In this document: positions 10,855-24,480 of the stretch, piece by piece
Layout: each line of letters opens with the position of its first letter
Position numbering within the stretch: position 1 is the first letter of the stretch
Assembly (NCBI GenBank): GCA_008692225.1
Contig: VICG01000011.1
Location: forward strand, 2,220,501 to 2,284,500
Origin: Monilinia fructicola
Taxonomy: Eukaryota > Ascomycota > Leotiomycetes > Helotiales > Sclerotiniaceae
Direction: 5' to 3'
DNA length: 64,000 bases
Translations under genes and position numbers: made by a program
Notes under the pieces: generated by a model
What the model was told of the DNA's origin: nothing
Databases searched by the model: none
Seen by the model: only the letters and a program-made list of their open reading frames with translations

Positions 10855-12190
10855 AGGCACGATACACCAAGCAATTAGATTTACTCGAACATGCATTCCC
10901 ACACATACAAACTGTTCTGAGAAAGTTATCCAAGTCTGACGAGTTGAATGAATCGGATCTTTCAGCCTTGAAAAGTGAAATCGCTCCTGCTTGTGTTTTC
11001 TTACCTGATTCTGAAGAGGAAGTTTTCGATGTTCTTTGCAACAATAACATCATGCGACAATATAAAATATGCTACTCGTAGTGCGGGGCAAGTACCACTG
11101 TCTGGTGCTGCTGGTCTCGAGGATGGTAATTACACTAGGTTTGAGAAACTTGACAGGAGTGGAGCTGAAGCATGGTATCTTACCGATTGGAGCTGGTGAG
11201 CGGTGAGGTTCGGTCTATGAGAAGCTGGCAGATAAAGAACTCGGAGTGAGTGGAAGTCTATCCGGGAAAGGTGGAATTGGCGGAATAGCTTTGAAAGGTT
11301 CGTCTGAAAGCATATTGTTATTATCAAGGGCTAGCAAAACTCTTTGATAGGCGGTCTCTCATTATTCGCATCGCGTGAGGGCTTCATAAGTGACAACTTT
11401 GTCAATTTGTAAAGTCGTCTTAGCATCAGGTGATACCTTTACGCTAATGCTGCCGAGAATCATGACCTTTGGATCGCACTGCGAGGTGATTTAAATGAAT
11501 TCGGGTTATGACAAGATTTGATAAGAGGACTTTCAGTTCTTGAACCTTCACAAACGTCCAGCCACAAATTGATACGGCCGAATTCTATGCGCACACTCAA
11601 TTTGACATCGGCTGCAGCATAACAAGCTGCTGATGGCCAAACTAGCCGGTATGCGTATCCGTCTCCAGTAGAATTTATACATGTGAGTGGCTGCTGAGCT
11701 AACTTCTACCAGAATTTCATACATGAAGATGATGGGCAAAAGCTGATATTTCTACGCCTCAATCAGCATCCACGATCTATACCGCCACCATATCAAATAT
11801 AGCCTCCATTCCAGGACTCATGTATTCCCTCACACTTCACCTGCACTCTGTATACCTCCTAGAGAAATCTACGAGTAATGATGGTAACTCGTTAGGATTG
11901 TCTCCCTCGGATGGTCCTCTAGTTTCAGTGCTGCTCCTCACCACTTGGCAAAACAAGAGCGACGACGAAAACGGTTTTTTTGCAACAATCAAAGCCTCAC
12001 TCGAGAAGGTCAAAGCAGAGTCTGAAGCCAAAGACACTGTGGTTAACTATGTTTATGAACTATGCTGCCAGCTGCAGCTTTTAGGATCCCATCAGTTCCT
12101 ATGGCGAGGAGAGCAAACAGAAGCTGCAGGAGGTGAGGAAGAAGTATGACCTAGAGGGAATTATTTCAAGCGCTTGTTCCTGGAGGATTT
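10855..12190 (+). pseudogene. Decayed FAD-linked (berberine-bridge-type) oxidoreductase
   Basis: Protein-like pieces of one FAD-binding oxidoreductase appear in order on the plus strand but in shifting frames. They are an N-terminal part (LKSEIAPACVFLPDSEEEVF, near 10970-11030), the flavin-pocket start (KYATRSAGQVPLSGAAGLEDG, 11067-11130), then LGVSGSLSGKGGIGG (11240-11285). After a probable intron come GGLSLFASREGFISDNF (11352-11400) and AENHDLWIALRG (11453-11490). A later piece is GNSLGLSPSDGPLVSVLLLTTW (11885-11950), and the C-terminal piece is DPISSYGEESKQKLQEV (12088-12140). The last resembles the typical C-terminus of this family, where an SYG.E motif is followed by a YDP.G block. Between the pieces are many stops and frame changes. 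One conserved Trp codon (after GAGER, near 11205) reads TGA. The middle third, 11520-11800, is no longer recognisable. The gene is clearly dead. Confidence 0.8.
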
Positions 12191-13937
12191 GAGTTGTCTG
12201 TGTGATGCTATAGAAGTGAAAGAATGTAGCAATGCTAAATGTGTCGTTGCCATGAAGTCTCTTGTCACGATACTGGCAGTATGTCAACCCCTCACCGCCT
12301 TGTAAATTGTCTCCCATTTTATTTGTTGATCAATTGGAATCCATCCCCACATTGATTCTAATCTTGTATCAAATGTTTATCAGTCCAATGTCCAATGTCC
12401 AATGTCCAATGTCTAATCAATTTCCTTCCAAATTCTCTCGATTATTCTTATTAGATGATCAAATGAAGAAGGGTAAAATACTGTAACATTTGAAAGTCCT
12501 GGCGATTTGTAAAAGGCAATTTTTACACATCTCCAGTTCAATCCCTCTCATCCATACTTCCAATCGTCTCAAACTTCCCCGCCATCAAGCCTCTCTCGTT
12601 TGACCTCCATATTTACGCGGACAACCGCTCACTTGCATGAACCTCCACCGTCGTGGGTTAATACAATCCAAATAATGCGGATCAAGTTCCACGATATTCT
12701 CACCACAAACTTCTCTGTTGCGGGGAAGAGTGTAGAAATGCGTGAGCATGTCAGAACCCGCAGTTACGTAGATGGGAGTTGAACCAGTGGGATTGCCACC
12801 GACGGAGAGAATGGTGTCCCGTAATGCTGTGTGTGTCATATTCACAAAGACGTGGTGGGCGTGTAAAGCTACACATCCTTTGTCAGTGTGACCCCTAAAC
12901 AGGCAGAGTTAGATCTCATACTCTTTTTGAATATTTTCTGGAGAAATAAGTTTCCTCAAGATGACTTGGGGTCGAAAAATCATTTGGTTTTAGAATATCG
13001 CTCCTGTGACGTTCCCATGTAGATGGAAAAAGACATTGTATCAGTATGCAATGAGCAGGTCACTCAATAGCATCAAACACCCCCAATACCCCAATCCGCT
13101 CAAACCGAATCCACAAACACCTTCAAAGTCCCCTCTGTTCAATGCATCAATTCCCCTCTTACCCAAAATTACCACTTACACTTGAAGTATATCTCCACAA
13201 TTGTCATATTTCCCCAAACCCCGAAAAATCCGCAAACATATCTATCTATATCCAAGAATCGCAAAAGAGAGATCAAGACCCAAGACGTGAGGTTTGCATG
13301 GATTGGAAAGCGGAGATTGACATAAAGATGGGATTTTAAGGGAGAGGTGGTGATTGGAGATTATGTGGTTGATGAGGGTAAAGATTGTGAGTATAATGGA
13401 GGCCACAACCAAGAAGAGAATCCATTGGCCCAGTCATATATTTGGATCGTCTAATGTGTAATTACAGCAAGTGCCATGAAGAGATTTCGAGGTAAAGTGA
13501 AGATTCAAAGCTACGAATATTGTACAATTTGCACTTTCCTATATATTCGTGACTATAGTATACCATCAGTTTTGTATGTATGATCTAACTGTGCGTTAGG
13601 ATTGGTAAATATACAACTTCTTCCCACCTACCAATCATCACGGCATGTGGAATGCGCAATAAAACTTGTGGGATAAGAGCAATTATTTATGGGCCAGTTA
13701 TTGTTTGTACGTTATCAAATTGGTATTTTCATATACAGCCCTGGAGTGTTTGAAGCTGTCCTAAATACAAAGCCTAAAGAACGATGCACGTATGCATAAC
13801 ACATAGTTGGCCCAAGAAAATTGCTTGCCAAAAACCGTTAACCGAGTCCCCTAAGACGATCATCTTATTATCTCATATCATCTCATTCATTTTTCGCGCC
13901 AGACAGCGCGATGATCATTAACTTTTATCATATCTCT
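12191..13937. other. Intergenic, one unassigned protein-like fragment
   Basis: Holds a GTCCAAT heptamer repeat (about 12383-12412) and, on the minus strand at 12585-12845, an 86-codon frame (…TILSVGGNPTGSTPIYVTAG…) that looks more protein-like than chance. It has no partner exons or family I can name. It could be a remnant of another dead gene next to the oxidoreductase pseudogene. The remainder to the PUT2 stop shows nothing coding. Confidence 0.4.
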
Positions 13938-15863
13938 TTAAACCTCATTACTTGGGTACTCAACACTCCCAATTGCAACAAACTCTTCCTTCAATGCCCT
14001 CACACTTACGAATCTACCCAAAAGGTTCATACTTCCCGCTTTGTCATTTGTTCCACTGGCTCTTGCACCGCCAAACGGCTGTTGTCCAACCACTGCGCCG
14101 GTACTCTTACAGTTTACATAGAAATTACCTGCCGAATTTCTCAATGCTTCTTCTGCATATCTAATCGCTGCTCTATCGGTTGCAAAGACAGCACCAGTGA
14201 GACCGTACTCGGAAGTGGTATCTACGAGCTTGCAGACTGATTCGAAAGCTTCAGCTGGGGCGGTGGAGTCATCGTAGACGTAAACGGTAAGAACTGGACC
14301 GAACAATTCGGTAGAAAGGAGAGCGTGTCTAGGATTAGTGGTTTGGTAGATAGTAGGGTGAATGTAATAACCGGTCGAGTTATCGTGTTTGCCTCCTACA
14401 AGGAGTTTGAGTTCGGAGTCGGACTTGGCACTGTCAATGACGCCCGAGAGTTTTTTGAATGATGGTTCATGAATCACCGGGCCGATAAAGTTCTTTGGGT
14501 CTTTTGGAGATCCAATTGAGAGTTTAGATGTTTCTTCAATCAATTTCTCCTTGAATTGAGGCCAAATTGATTTGGGAACATATGCTCTGGATGTAGCACT
14601 GCACTTTTGGCCTTGATATTCAAATGCACCACGAACAGTGTTAAGAGCAGCATTCTCCACATCGGCTGAAGAATGAATAAGATGGAAATTCTTTCCTCCA
14701 GTCTCTCCTACAATTCTTGGATATCCCTGGTATCTACCCTCTGCGACCCCGTTTGCAATTGAGCCATAGAGCTTTCTGAAAACGGCGGTGCTTCCGGTGT
14801 AGTGAAGAGCAGCCAATTGTTTATGTTCCAAAACAACCTTGGTAACTTCGACGGGGTTACCTGGCACGAACTGAATAACATTCTTTGGCAGCCCAGCCTC
14901 AAGTAAAATGTTATACAATAACCAGTTGGAAGCAATGGCAGAGTCGGATGGTTTCCAAACAACAACATTTCCCATCAAAGCTGGAGCACCAGGCAAGTTA
15001 CCAGCAATTGCTGTGAAATTGAAAGGAGTAACGGCGTAGACGAATCCTTCCAAAGGTCTGTACTCGAGTCTGTTCCAAACACCAGGTGAATGGTGTTCTG
15101 GTTGTTGTGCGTATAATTCTTCGGCATATTGAACATTAAATCTGAGGAAGTCTGCTAATTCCGCAGCAGAATCAATCTCAGCTTGCCAGGCATTCTTTCC
15201 TTGTCCCAACATTGTAGCAGCCATAATCTCATATCTGTATTTCCCTGAGATAAGATCTGCGGCCTTGAGGAAGATAGCAGCTCGGTCTGCGAAAGGAAGA
15301 GATTCCCATTCAGGTTTCGCAGCGAGGGCAGCATCGATTGCGGAGGAAACATCGGAAGGGGATGCGTTGGAATAAGATGCGACTTTCGAGGAGTGATCGG
15401 CTGGGTTGAGCTGGTGAGAGATGGAAGAAGTTTTGATCTAGAGATATTATCAGTTTTAGATACGTACTAAATTGTATGAATTGAGGATTTACTAACCTCT
15501 TTACCTCCAATTACAAGAGGAACTTCTAAAGGAGCTTTGCTTTCCAATCTCTCCAATGCCTTGTAAAGTCCGTCACGTTGTGCGGATCCCTTGGCATAAT
15601 GATGCTATTCAATTTATTAGCATTCCACACGCATCTTCCCATCTTTAGATGATACTCACATTTGGCTCATTAACTACCCTTGGGATCTTAAAGCTTGCAA
15701 TAGTCGCCATATTGCATCTATTCTCTGTACTCGTGGCGATTGTACTTCCCACTGCGCTGGTGCGGGGTATGCGTAATGAAGCTTCACATTTGTAAGAAGC
15801 GATCAATGAACAACGATTAATTGTCTGAAAGCTTCTAGAGCTTTTGATATTTCTTGCGAGCAT
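13938..15863 (-). CDS. PUT2: Delta-1-pyrroline-5-carboxylate dehydrogenase
   Basis: Mitochondrial NAD-dependent aldehyde dehydrogenase (ALDH4 type) that oxidises P5C/glutamate semialdehyde to glutamate, the second step of proline breakdown. Exons on the minus strand are 15863-15660, 15604-15497 and 15437-13938, giving 603 residues, slightly long because of the presequence. The start MLARNIKSSRSFQTINR is basic and hydroxylated, as in mitochondrial targeting peptides. A frame extends upstream but without ATG. An internal ATG at MATIASFKIP is a less likely start. Exon 2 contributes HHYAKGSAQRDGLYKAL, a family block. Catalytic and cofactor sites are TPFNFTAIAGNLPGAPALMG, YTGSTAVF, VGETGGKNFH (Glu) and EYQGQKCSATSR (Cys). 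The end is GQQPFGGARASGTNDKAG. Introns are 55 and 59 bp and no break is seen. Confidence 0.96.
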
Positions 15864-17121
15864 GATTGACGATTGAAGAGTACGAGCCAAGGAAACAAAG
15901 AAAGAAAAAGAAGAATGAGATGGTATGCCTACCTCGAAAGAAAACAGCCGTCGTCGTATGTTTGTTTGCTTTTATGATGGAATGGAATTATTATTTGATG
16001 CCGAACCACGGACAATTATATCATTGAAGCTTGAAAGATCTGGTTCGGTTTGTTGCGGCTTTAGCAAATGGCAATCCTAGAATGACGCTAAAAATACAGT
16101 AGCCCCGCATGAATCTTATCGGATAAGTCAGGAAGGAACAAACAAGGGAACGGGTGGTTGTGATGGTACGTACTGGGTAGAATTGAATGAGGTTTCTCCT
16201 TCCATAATCGGAGTTGCAGTCTGATTAATGGAGACGGGAGTCCATAGTAATTAGAGTATCTTGCTCATTGTCGGCTGGAATGAAGGGGCAATAAGGTTGC
16301 GAGGCAAATGGAAAGAATATTGATGTCATGAGAGCTTTCGACAGAACAGATGGCCATTTTAAAAAATATACATCTCCTCTCACTTGATCAAGCTAGTTAA
16401 TGTGAGTGCGTAACTTCAAATTCATATCTTCTAAGAAAATGGCAGTTGGAACCTTGGAATCCAAAGTAAGCTCCATTGTCTAATGGGGAAAACATATTCA
16501 ATATCCATCCTCCAATTGAACTCTGGTCTGGTGCCATTATTGTTGCCTAGGCGAAAGATCTCAGTGAATATCGTTCAACACCACTTGCATTTCACCCGAG
16601 GCTCTCTTACACGCCCTAAGAATCTTTGACTATCACCTGAAGTCCTTCGAATTTGATTAGAGATTCTGATTCCACGAATTGAAGATCTTCCACTAGCATT
16701 TCAAGAAATTTGGAATATTTCCAAGGTTATTATCAGTCGACCGTTTGCGGACAGTTGAAAGATCTGATAACGTTGGAAGGATTTCGGTTATTCTACGATA
16801 CAAGGGAGACCCTCATTTAATCTCATCGCCTAATTCCCCTAACCCCCCTTTATTAAACTGCGGGATTATCGTGCTCACACCCTAAGCCCCACGATTGATA
16901 ATCCCAAAGGTCAGTAATATCTAAAGTCCGTTTGTATGGTAATGGAGCCACTCCAAGTGAATATTGGCATTGCAAAGACCAGATTCGTTGAAAGTTAGCA
17001 TCGGGGAAGGGAAAGGAGAGAGAACATCTTTCGGGGAACGTAACGAATTTTGGAATGTGGAGAGATGAGAGTAAAAATTTTAATCATAAGAGATCTTTTG
17101 GGAATCTGCATTATACTCCCA
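15864..17121. other. Intergenic, upstream of PUT2
   Basis: About 1.25 kb without a coding frame I would defend. It includes the upstream region of PUT2 (minus strand). No strong repeats are seen. Confidence 0.5.
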
Positions 17122-18529
17122 TCATTCCCTCTCCTCACCACTCCCGGAACCAACCACCAAGCACCCATCATCCCCCCAAAAAACCAGAACAACCGGCTGC
17201 AAAACTTTGACCCCCCTCCCCCATGATCCAACTTCGCAGCAACAATCCCCGTAATAGCCGGAAATATCGTTCCTCCCCGCTTGTGCAACCACAAAAATCA
17301 AACTTAAAGCCGGTGTGATAATTCTCGACGGAAGCAACAATTTTGCTTGGCTGATCGCTGCTGGAAAGAATGGTCCTAGCAGAAAACCCATGGTGCATAC
17401 GATAACAACACTACCGATTAGACTGGAAATTCTCCAGTTAACGATCTGGAGGATGATGCATAGAGCGGAGTAGATGAGGAGCATACGTTTTTCACCAAAT
17501 CGATGAGTGGGCTCAATGAGAAGTAGACGACCGAGTGCGATGCCTGTGTAGAAGAGAGTAGGGAGGTAGCCGATTGATGAAGCTTGGAAGTCGGAATTTG
17601 GAGAGAGTGTCAGCAAGTAAGTGACAAGCCAACCGCCAATGGTAACGGAGCTACCGAGATGAAAGAAGAAGAATAGACTGATGAGCCAAACAGTCTTTGC
17701 TCTCAAAATCTCTCCAATCTCTTTCCATACACCATTGTCGTCCTCTCGCATCTCCAACATCGCCCTGTTCTTCACTTTGCACCTCCGCACTAGGCTCGGT
17801 TTCCAAATCACCCTGTCCAATTTTCGAAAGGGCACCCCCGAAAGCCCAGATTACCAACGCAACATTTAGGCCTGCAACCCCAGCCAGAGCCCCATAACTC
17901 CATGTCCAATGGTCCGGTTTGACACTTGCGACGCCAGTCACAGCCAAAGGACCGACCAAGCATCCTACACTATACGCGCTGCATGCACCACACCCAACCA
18001 CCGATGTGCCTTATCGCCAACCTGCGCTATATACGTATTTGCCTGTGCATCCTGATATGCTTGACCTAGAGCCGCGAGACCAAAACTCACAACTAATAAT
18101 ACCCATGGTGGTCCCCAAACTCTTGAGAACAGAGCTAAAAGCTGAAAACTGGCACCTAATAGTAATATCGCACCAATCCCGAAGTTAAGAGATTGAAGGA
18201 TGGGTATACTAATCGCTGCAAAAATCCAACCGAGAAAAGAGGATAGATAGAGGAAAGCGATGGATGATGTGGATAGGGAATATGTGGTTAGTATGTAAGG
18301 GATGAGAGAACCAAAACTGCCATCATTGAGGCCCGCGGTGAAAAAGGCAAGGATTGATGATGCGAGCTTCAGTATCAGGGAAAAGTTTGTAGAGAATTCA
18401 GGCGGGGCTCTTGGTGGATGGGGGGGGGAGAGATATAACGTTCAGTGATAATGATTCCACTTCGGGATCAAGAATTGCAAGGGGGATTTCGGGTGGGGGG
18501 CACTGGAGGGTGGTTTGAGTTTGGGACAT
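17122..18529 (-). pseudogene. MFS transporter (Bsc6/FucP-like), multiply frameshifted
   Basis: Twelve-helix permease whose pieces lie in order in alternating frames on the minus strand. From the ATG at 18529 the N-terminus reads MSQTQTTLQCPPPEI. The frame then shifts at the G9/C9 run 18420-18428 into AGLNDGSFGSLIPYILTTY and the following helices. A second shift near 17985-18000 leads to AYSVGCLVGPLAVTG. A third near 17760 leads to VWKEIGEILRAKTVWLISLF and GSSVTIGGWLVTYLL. A fourth near 17270 leads to GTIFPAITGIVAAKLDH, and another near 17200 precedes the end (KVLQPVVLVFWG, then MGAWWLVP). AGLNDGSFG and the SSVTIGGW block match fungal MFS proteins of the Bsc6/fucose-permease type. With at least four lesions, some not in homopolymers, true inactivation seems more likely than base-calling error. 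The natural substrate is unknown. Confidence 0.75.
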
Positions 18530-19615
18530 GATTTCCAGCGCATTTTTGGCCGGCAAAAGGAAAGCAAAAACATACAACAGTGGGGATTCGCTGGTGGTCA
18601 CCCACCCAACTACTAATCCACCGATCTGAAGCTTGTGTATGGCAGAGCGGACGGGATGCCCAATTCTCTTCAGTCTATGGTCGTATGTGACAGGTTGGTG
18701 CTGAAGGATGAAAATATTGATCAGAAAGAAGTGCGGGATCAAAAAGATAGAGGTGAAGCCGTTGATTATATAGGAAAAGACAACAGTAACTTTGATCACA
18801 ACCCCTCATCTGCTTGGCGGCCCGAAATTCCGAGGCTGAGGATACCAGTGGGTAATCCTCGGATAAAGATCAGCTGGTTGTAAGCTTCCAATATTGTTCC
18901 AATGCGCATGGTCAATATAGGTTGTGATAGACGAGGAGCATGGTAAATTTAAAGCCAAAGAATGCAAGGAAAACAACTTGCTTCACACATTTAAAACACA
19001 ACGTTGAGGTGGCCGAATGTCTTATTATCTTGCCTTGACGAGGGCCTAGGCTGGCGCATCCACTAGGGATCACCTATTCATAATCATCAAGATCATGAAC
19101 ACACAACTAAAGCTACAGAATCTCCATGCATTGCAACAGAAATAAGAAAAGAGTGGTGCGAAGAGGTCGCACCGACCAGTGGTTCCATCCATACCGTTTC
19201 CTTTTCAATTCCAAACGCAGCAAGTAACATACCCATAGAGTAAGTTGAGCAATTTGTGAGTGTTGATAGTGAAGTAGTACAGAAAGCAAGAAAAAGAAAA
19301 ATGCGAGTTTCCTTCCGCTGAAAATAACAATGGGGAAGCGAGATAGCAAGGGGCTTGACTGGAGTGGAGGATAGAAAATTAATCTCGTGGATCATCAAAA
19401 AAGTTGACCAACCTCATAAATAGAAGCGGAGTGGTTTGGTGCAAGCATCGCAAAAATCTCCTGAATGGTTTCCAAATTTGATGGAGATGTAGTATCAACC
19501 TCAAAAACAATTAACGCCGTGCCAAAATACCTAACGTGGGTTATGCAACCTTTTAGACTGTTTTGGGGGAGTTGGAATTTCTAGCGTGAAAGTCAGTAAA
19601 CCTAGGAGGGGTAGG
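18530..19615. other. Intergenic, possibly holding a last BTB exon
   Basis: Mostly no coding signal. Bases 19395-19530 on the minus strand form an open frame ending in a TGA at 19395-19397. It could be an alternative last exon of the BTB gene. Confidence 0.35.
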
Positions 19616-20576
19616 TCAGTAGTTTACAGAAAAGGAAAAAGGGGCTGACCCAATTTCCACAATGTCATCCACATGATTGCACAATGCCACGAAAAGGTCA
19701 AAGAAAAGTTTACCGCCACTCTCCATTTCTGTCTGCATGGTTCCGCTCCTCTTAAATGTCTTACGACATCTGATGATCAAGGCAAGATAATGAGCGCGTA
19801 GCCTAGAGTCTGTGTCCGGCGTGTTGTCATAAGCATACCGAGCACTGCGGAGAATTGTAGCAACCTCGATTCCACTTTGTAAGCCTTGCTTCCGAAGAGC
19901 AACGCGTTTGAGTTCCTCGAGACCATACTTCTCCGCAGTACAGTATATGACTGTATCCTTTAGAAGGTGTTCTCCCACGCTGGATATATAGCTTGTAGCC
20001 TCTACCGACCCGCGACCACCAGAATTTTCTGGGTTGGGGGAATGATCTGCATCCTCGAGTTCCCAAGAGTTTCGGCGTTTGTTATGAATCAAACGGGGAT
20101 AATAGTCACCCTTCTGTAAGAATATCAGTACTACTGAGACAATGAAGGTGTATCAATACATCACTAGTGAACGCACGTAAAGGTATTCGAGAACACAGGA
20201 AAAGATCTCGGGTTCTTCGTCGGGTAAAGAGATCCTCTTACTCTGCGCCTCGAAAAATTGACCTCTGATTGCCGTTGCAAAGTACGGTGACAAGGAGAGT
20301 ACATCTTCGTGCGCAGCAAATAGTCGTCCTTCCTTACCAACTGTAAATGTTACAATAGGAGAGGTCAAGCTATTATCCAAGGAGTCAGTTATGATGATTT
20401 AATTCAAATACAATTGCAAACTAGGCAATGAGAAACAGCCAGCCTTACCTCGCAACGGGCGAGCCTTGATCAAACGACTTCTGCAATTTCGACAACTTCG
20501 CGGGATCCTTATATGATTTCTTCAATTTGATGTTCTTTTCCACTCGATCATTCGATCTTTGAGAGCGTTTGAACAT
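19616..20576 (-). CDS. BTB/POZ domain protein
   Basis: Exons on the minus strand are 20576-20449, 20369-20177 and 20113-19616, giving 272 residues. A basic N-terminus (NIKLKKSYKDPAKLSKLQK) precedes the BTB fold. This begins SPIVTFTVGKEGRLFAAHED, then VLSLSPYFATAIRGQF, then LPDEEPEIFSCVLEYLY, the usual A1/B/A3 pattern of fungal BTB proteins. The rest is a helical region (VIYCTAEKYGLEELKRVALRK) typical of the segment following BTB in these genes. Such proteins are dimerisation or CUL3-adaptor candidates, but no partner domain (Kelch, MATH) is present. The 3' end is uncertain. A possible GT donor near 19645, followed by an open frame to 19395, could replace the last 11 residues with about 45 others. 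The first intron is 79 bp, the second 63 bp. Confidence 0.8.
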
Positions 20577-21599
20577 GATTGCGTGGTGTATATTGGAGAA
20601 AAACAATCGAGATAAGAATCTGAAGGGGTGGTTGAGCGAGTGACGAAACGAGTATTGGATATTGGGGAGGGAGGGAGAAGAGGTGATAGAAATTGACACA
20701 CAAAATGAAAGATTGGCGGGGTCTCGGAAGAAATCTCAAAATTGTACCAAATGACAGTATTGAGATTCTTGAATGTTGGTGGTCGACCCGGATGGTGTGG
20801 TGAAGAAAGGAAAGGGAAAGGGTTGGGAGGGCGGAAAGAGGCCCTCAATATATATGTTTACCATCAACAGGCTGCGGCCGAGCATTCTCTTGGCTGGTAA
20901 CCAAGATACAGCACACGTGATCATCGGTCAGTCCAATCAAAGGTCAAAACGTAGGGATTAGTATATCTTCACCTTTTCATTCGTTGAATTGAATGCGGCT
21001 TATCTCGAGTTACTTATACTATAATTCGCGATGAGTCTACTTGTGCTGTATTCGCTGTATAGGGCAGTGCGGTTCACGTGATGATGATGAGGTTGCACAG
21101 CGTTACATTAAAAGTTAGGCTGGCGATAATAAGTAACCTTGGAAGGAACACATCAAGACCAAAGAATAAGAACTTCTTGTTAAAGTATATGGCTACTGCT
21201 CCGTACAACTACACCGACTTCAAAATCGCATCAATCTCAAGGTATTTCTGATTAAACGTCTTTCGATCCTTTAATACTTGCATTGCACACCCCACGGGCC
21301 GGGAATATGGATGCAGGCCGCTCAGCAATTTCTGATGACGCTATGGTTTAGAGGAAAGGTTCATTGAAACTGGGTAAAGATCTCAAAGGTTGTCTTCACC
21401 GAGATGAGGGCTTTTTGTTATTATCATTATTATTTCGAGTTTGCGTTGACTACTTCAATCACTAGAGACGGACTCAGCAAGTGCTTTGCCAATAGGAGAG
21501 TTGACATGTGGGCCAAACAAGTCTATCATTCCGGTGGGATCCTTTAATACCAAAGATGATCTGATGCCTGGAGATGCTGATCCAGAAGGCACATCGTTC
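20577..21599. other. Intergenic, no gene seen
   Basis: Upstream region of the BTB gene followed by about 0.6 kb without recognisable coding sequence. An A/G-rich stretch at 20800-20830 is the only compositional feature. Confidence 0.45.
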
Positions 21600-22290
21600 T
21601 TTATCAAATTGAAAATCGATCAATCAAACGGCTCCGGGATGGTCTGGTGATAAAGTCTGGTCCATCAATACGACCATCAATACGACTTGCTGGAGCCGCT
21701 GCCATGGATTCGGCCGCCAAAAATAATCTTCAAGTACCGAGAACTTACGGTGATTGTGAGCCTGATAGAGGGGATGGCCGACAACTAGGTTAGATTAAGA
21801 TAGACTTTGTTGAAAGCACAGCTTTGGAGGACGTATAGGCAGATTTAAACGATCAAGGAGGCTGAACATCTGTCAACTCCGGGAGATCTTGACCAAGATG
21901 GGAACAATTGAACCTGCAACCCAAGGTACGATTAGTTCATGTGGCAACAACAGTATCAGAGACGGTCGCGGTCTATCCGATGATCACGGCGGGCCATTCA
22001 CAAATGAAGCCGACTTTAATGAGTTCATTTTGGACTTCGGAGCCCGACCACCAGCTGCCCTAGAGCACACGATCAGAAATCGAATACCTACTGGGAATCC
22101 CACTGTTGTTAAACAATGTGATTTACCGCCGAGGGAAATCATGGTGCAAGACGGTAAAATCATGGGACTACTTGATTGGGAAGATGGCGGTTTCTTTCCG
22201 GAGTAATGAGAATATGTGAAATTTCTCGAAGTTGTCACGAAGAATAGAGATTGGAAAGATTACAGCTGGGGGATTATGCCGAAGAGGTAT
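21600..22290 (+). pseudogene. Aminoglycoside-phosphotransferase-type (APH) kinase remnant
   Basis: Plus-strand pieces match the layout of fungal APH-fold proteins. The N-lobe piece GPSIRLAGAAAMDSAAKNNLQVPRTYG lies near 21660-21750 (split here by family comparison, not by a gap). A stretch with ADLN near 21840 follows, then GGPFTNEADFNEFI (21988-22030), the catalytic-loop region CDLPPREIMVQDGKIMGLLDW (22120-22185) and EYVKFLEVVTKNRDWKDYSW (22210-22270). The catalytic loop normally reads HGDLAPRNI; here the His-Gly pair is changed to QC and Asn is lost. Stops interrupt the frame at 21837-21839 (DV-stop-ADL, where Trp is usual) and at 22204-22209, where PE is followed by TAA TGA instead of the usual Tyr-Trp. 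Those Trp losses are G-to-A changes. The copy is dead. Confidence 0.7.
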
Positions 22291-22680
22291 GATGATGATG
22301 ATGGACTGTTCTTCCAGGCACTCCTTCGATGGCAGCGATCTTGATTGCCATACTGCATGAAAACTTCTACGGCAACTCGCATAAGTTCAACCGCCAACAC
22401 TGGGTTTCTGATGCAGTGGGGCGGCTGGTCAACGCCGGGAACTTGCAAAAGGAAGAACATGTCCAAGCGGTGGATAAGATAGTTGATTTGATTCTCACAA
22501 AATCGCCCTGTTTATGAATGAAGTAGTTGATCAATATCACTCTAGCCAAGAACCTAATGATACCTGAAACCTCCTACGTACAATATAAATCAATCGCACG
22601 CTGGGACAAATCAAATCCGTATCTTGATAGACACATTATGCCCTCTATCTTCGACTGTATTCACAACCAAGTACCAACCC
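22291..22680. other. Intergenic, no assigned gene
   Basis: A 62-codon plus-strand frame (22329-22517, MAAILIAILHENFYG…) is open but unrecognised. It may belong to the dead kinase neighbourhood. Nothing else is seen. Confidence 0.35.

Positions 22681-24480
<1,800 letters not shown>

Noticed and set aside
10475..11053. A 192-codon minus-strand frame
   Set aside because: It lies opposite ordered oxidoreductase fragments on the plus strand and has no recognisable domain.
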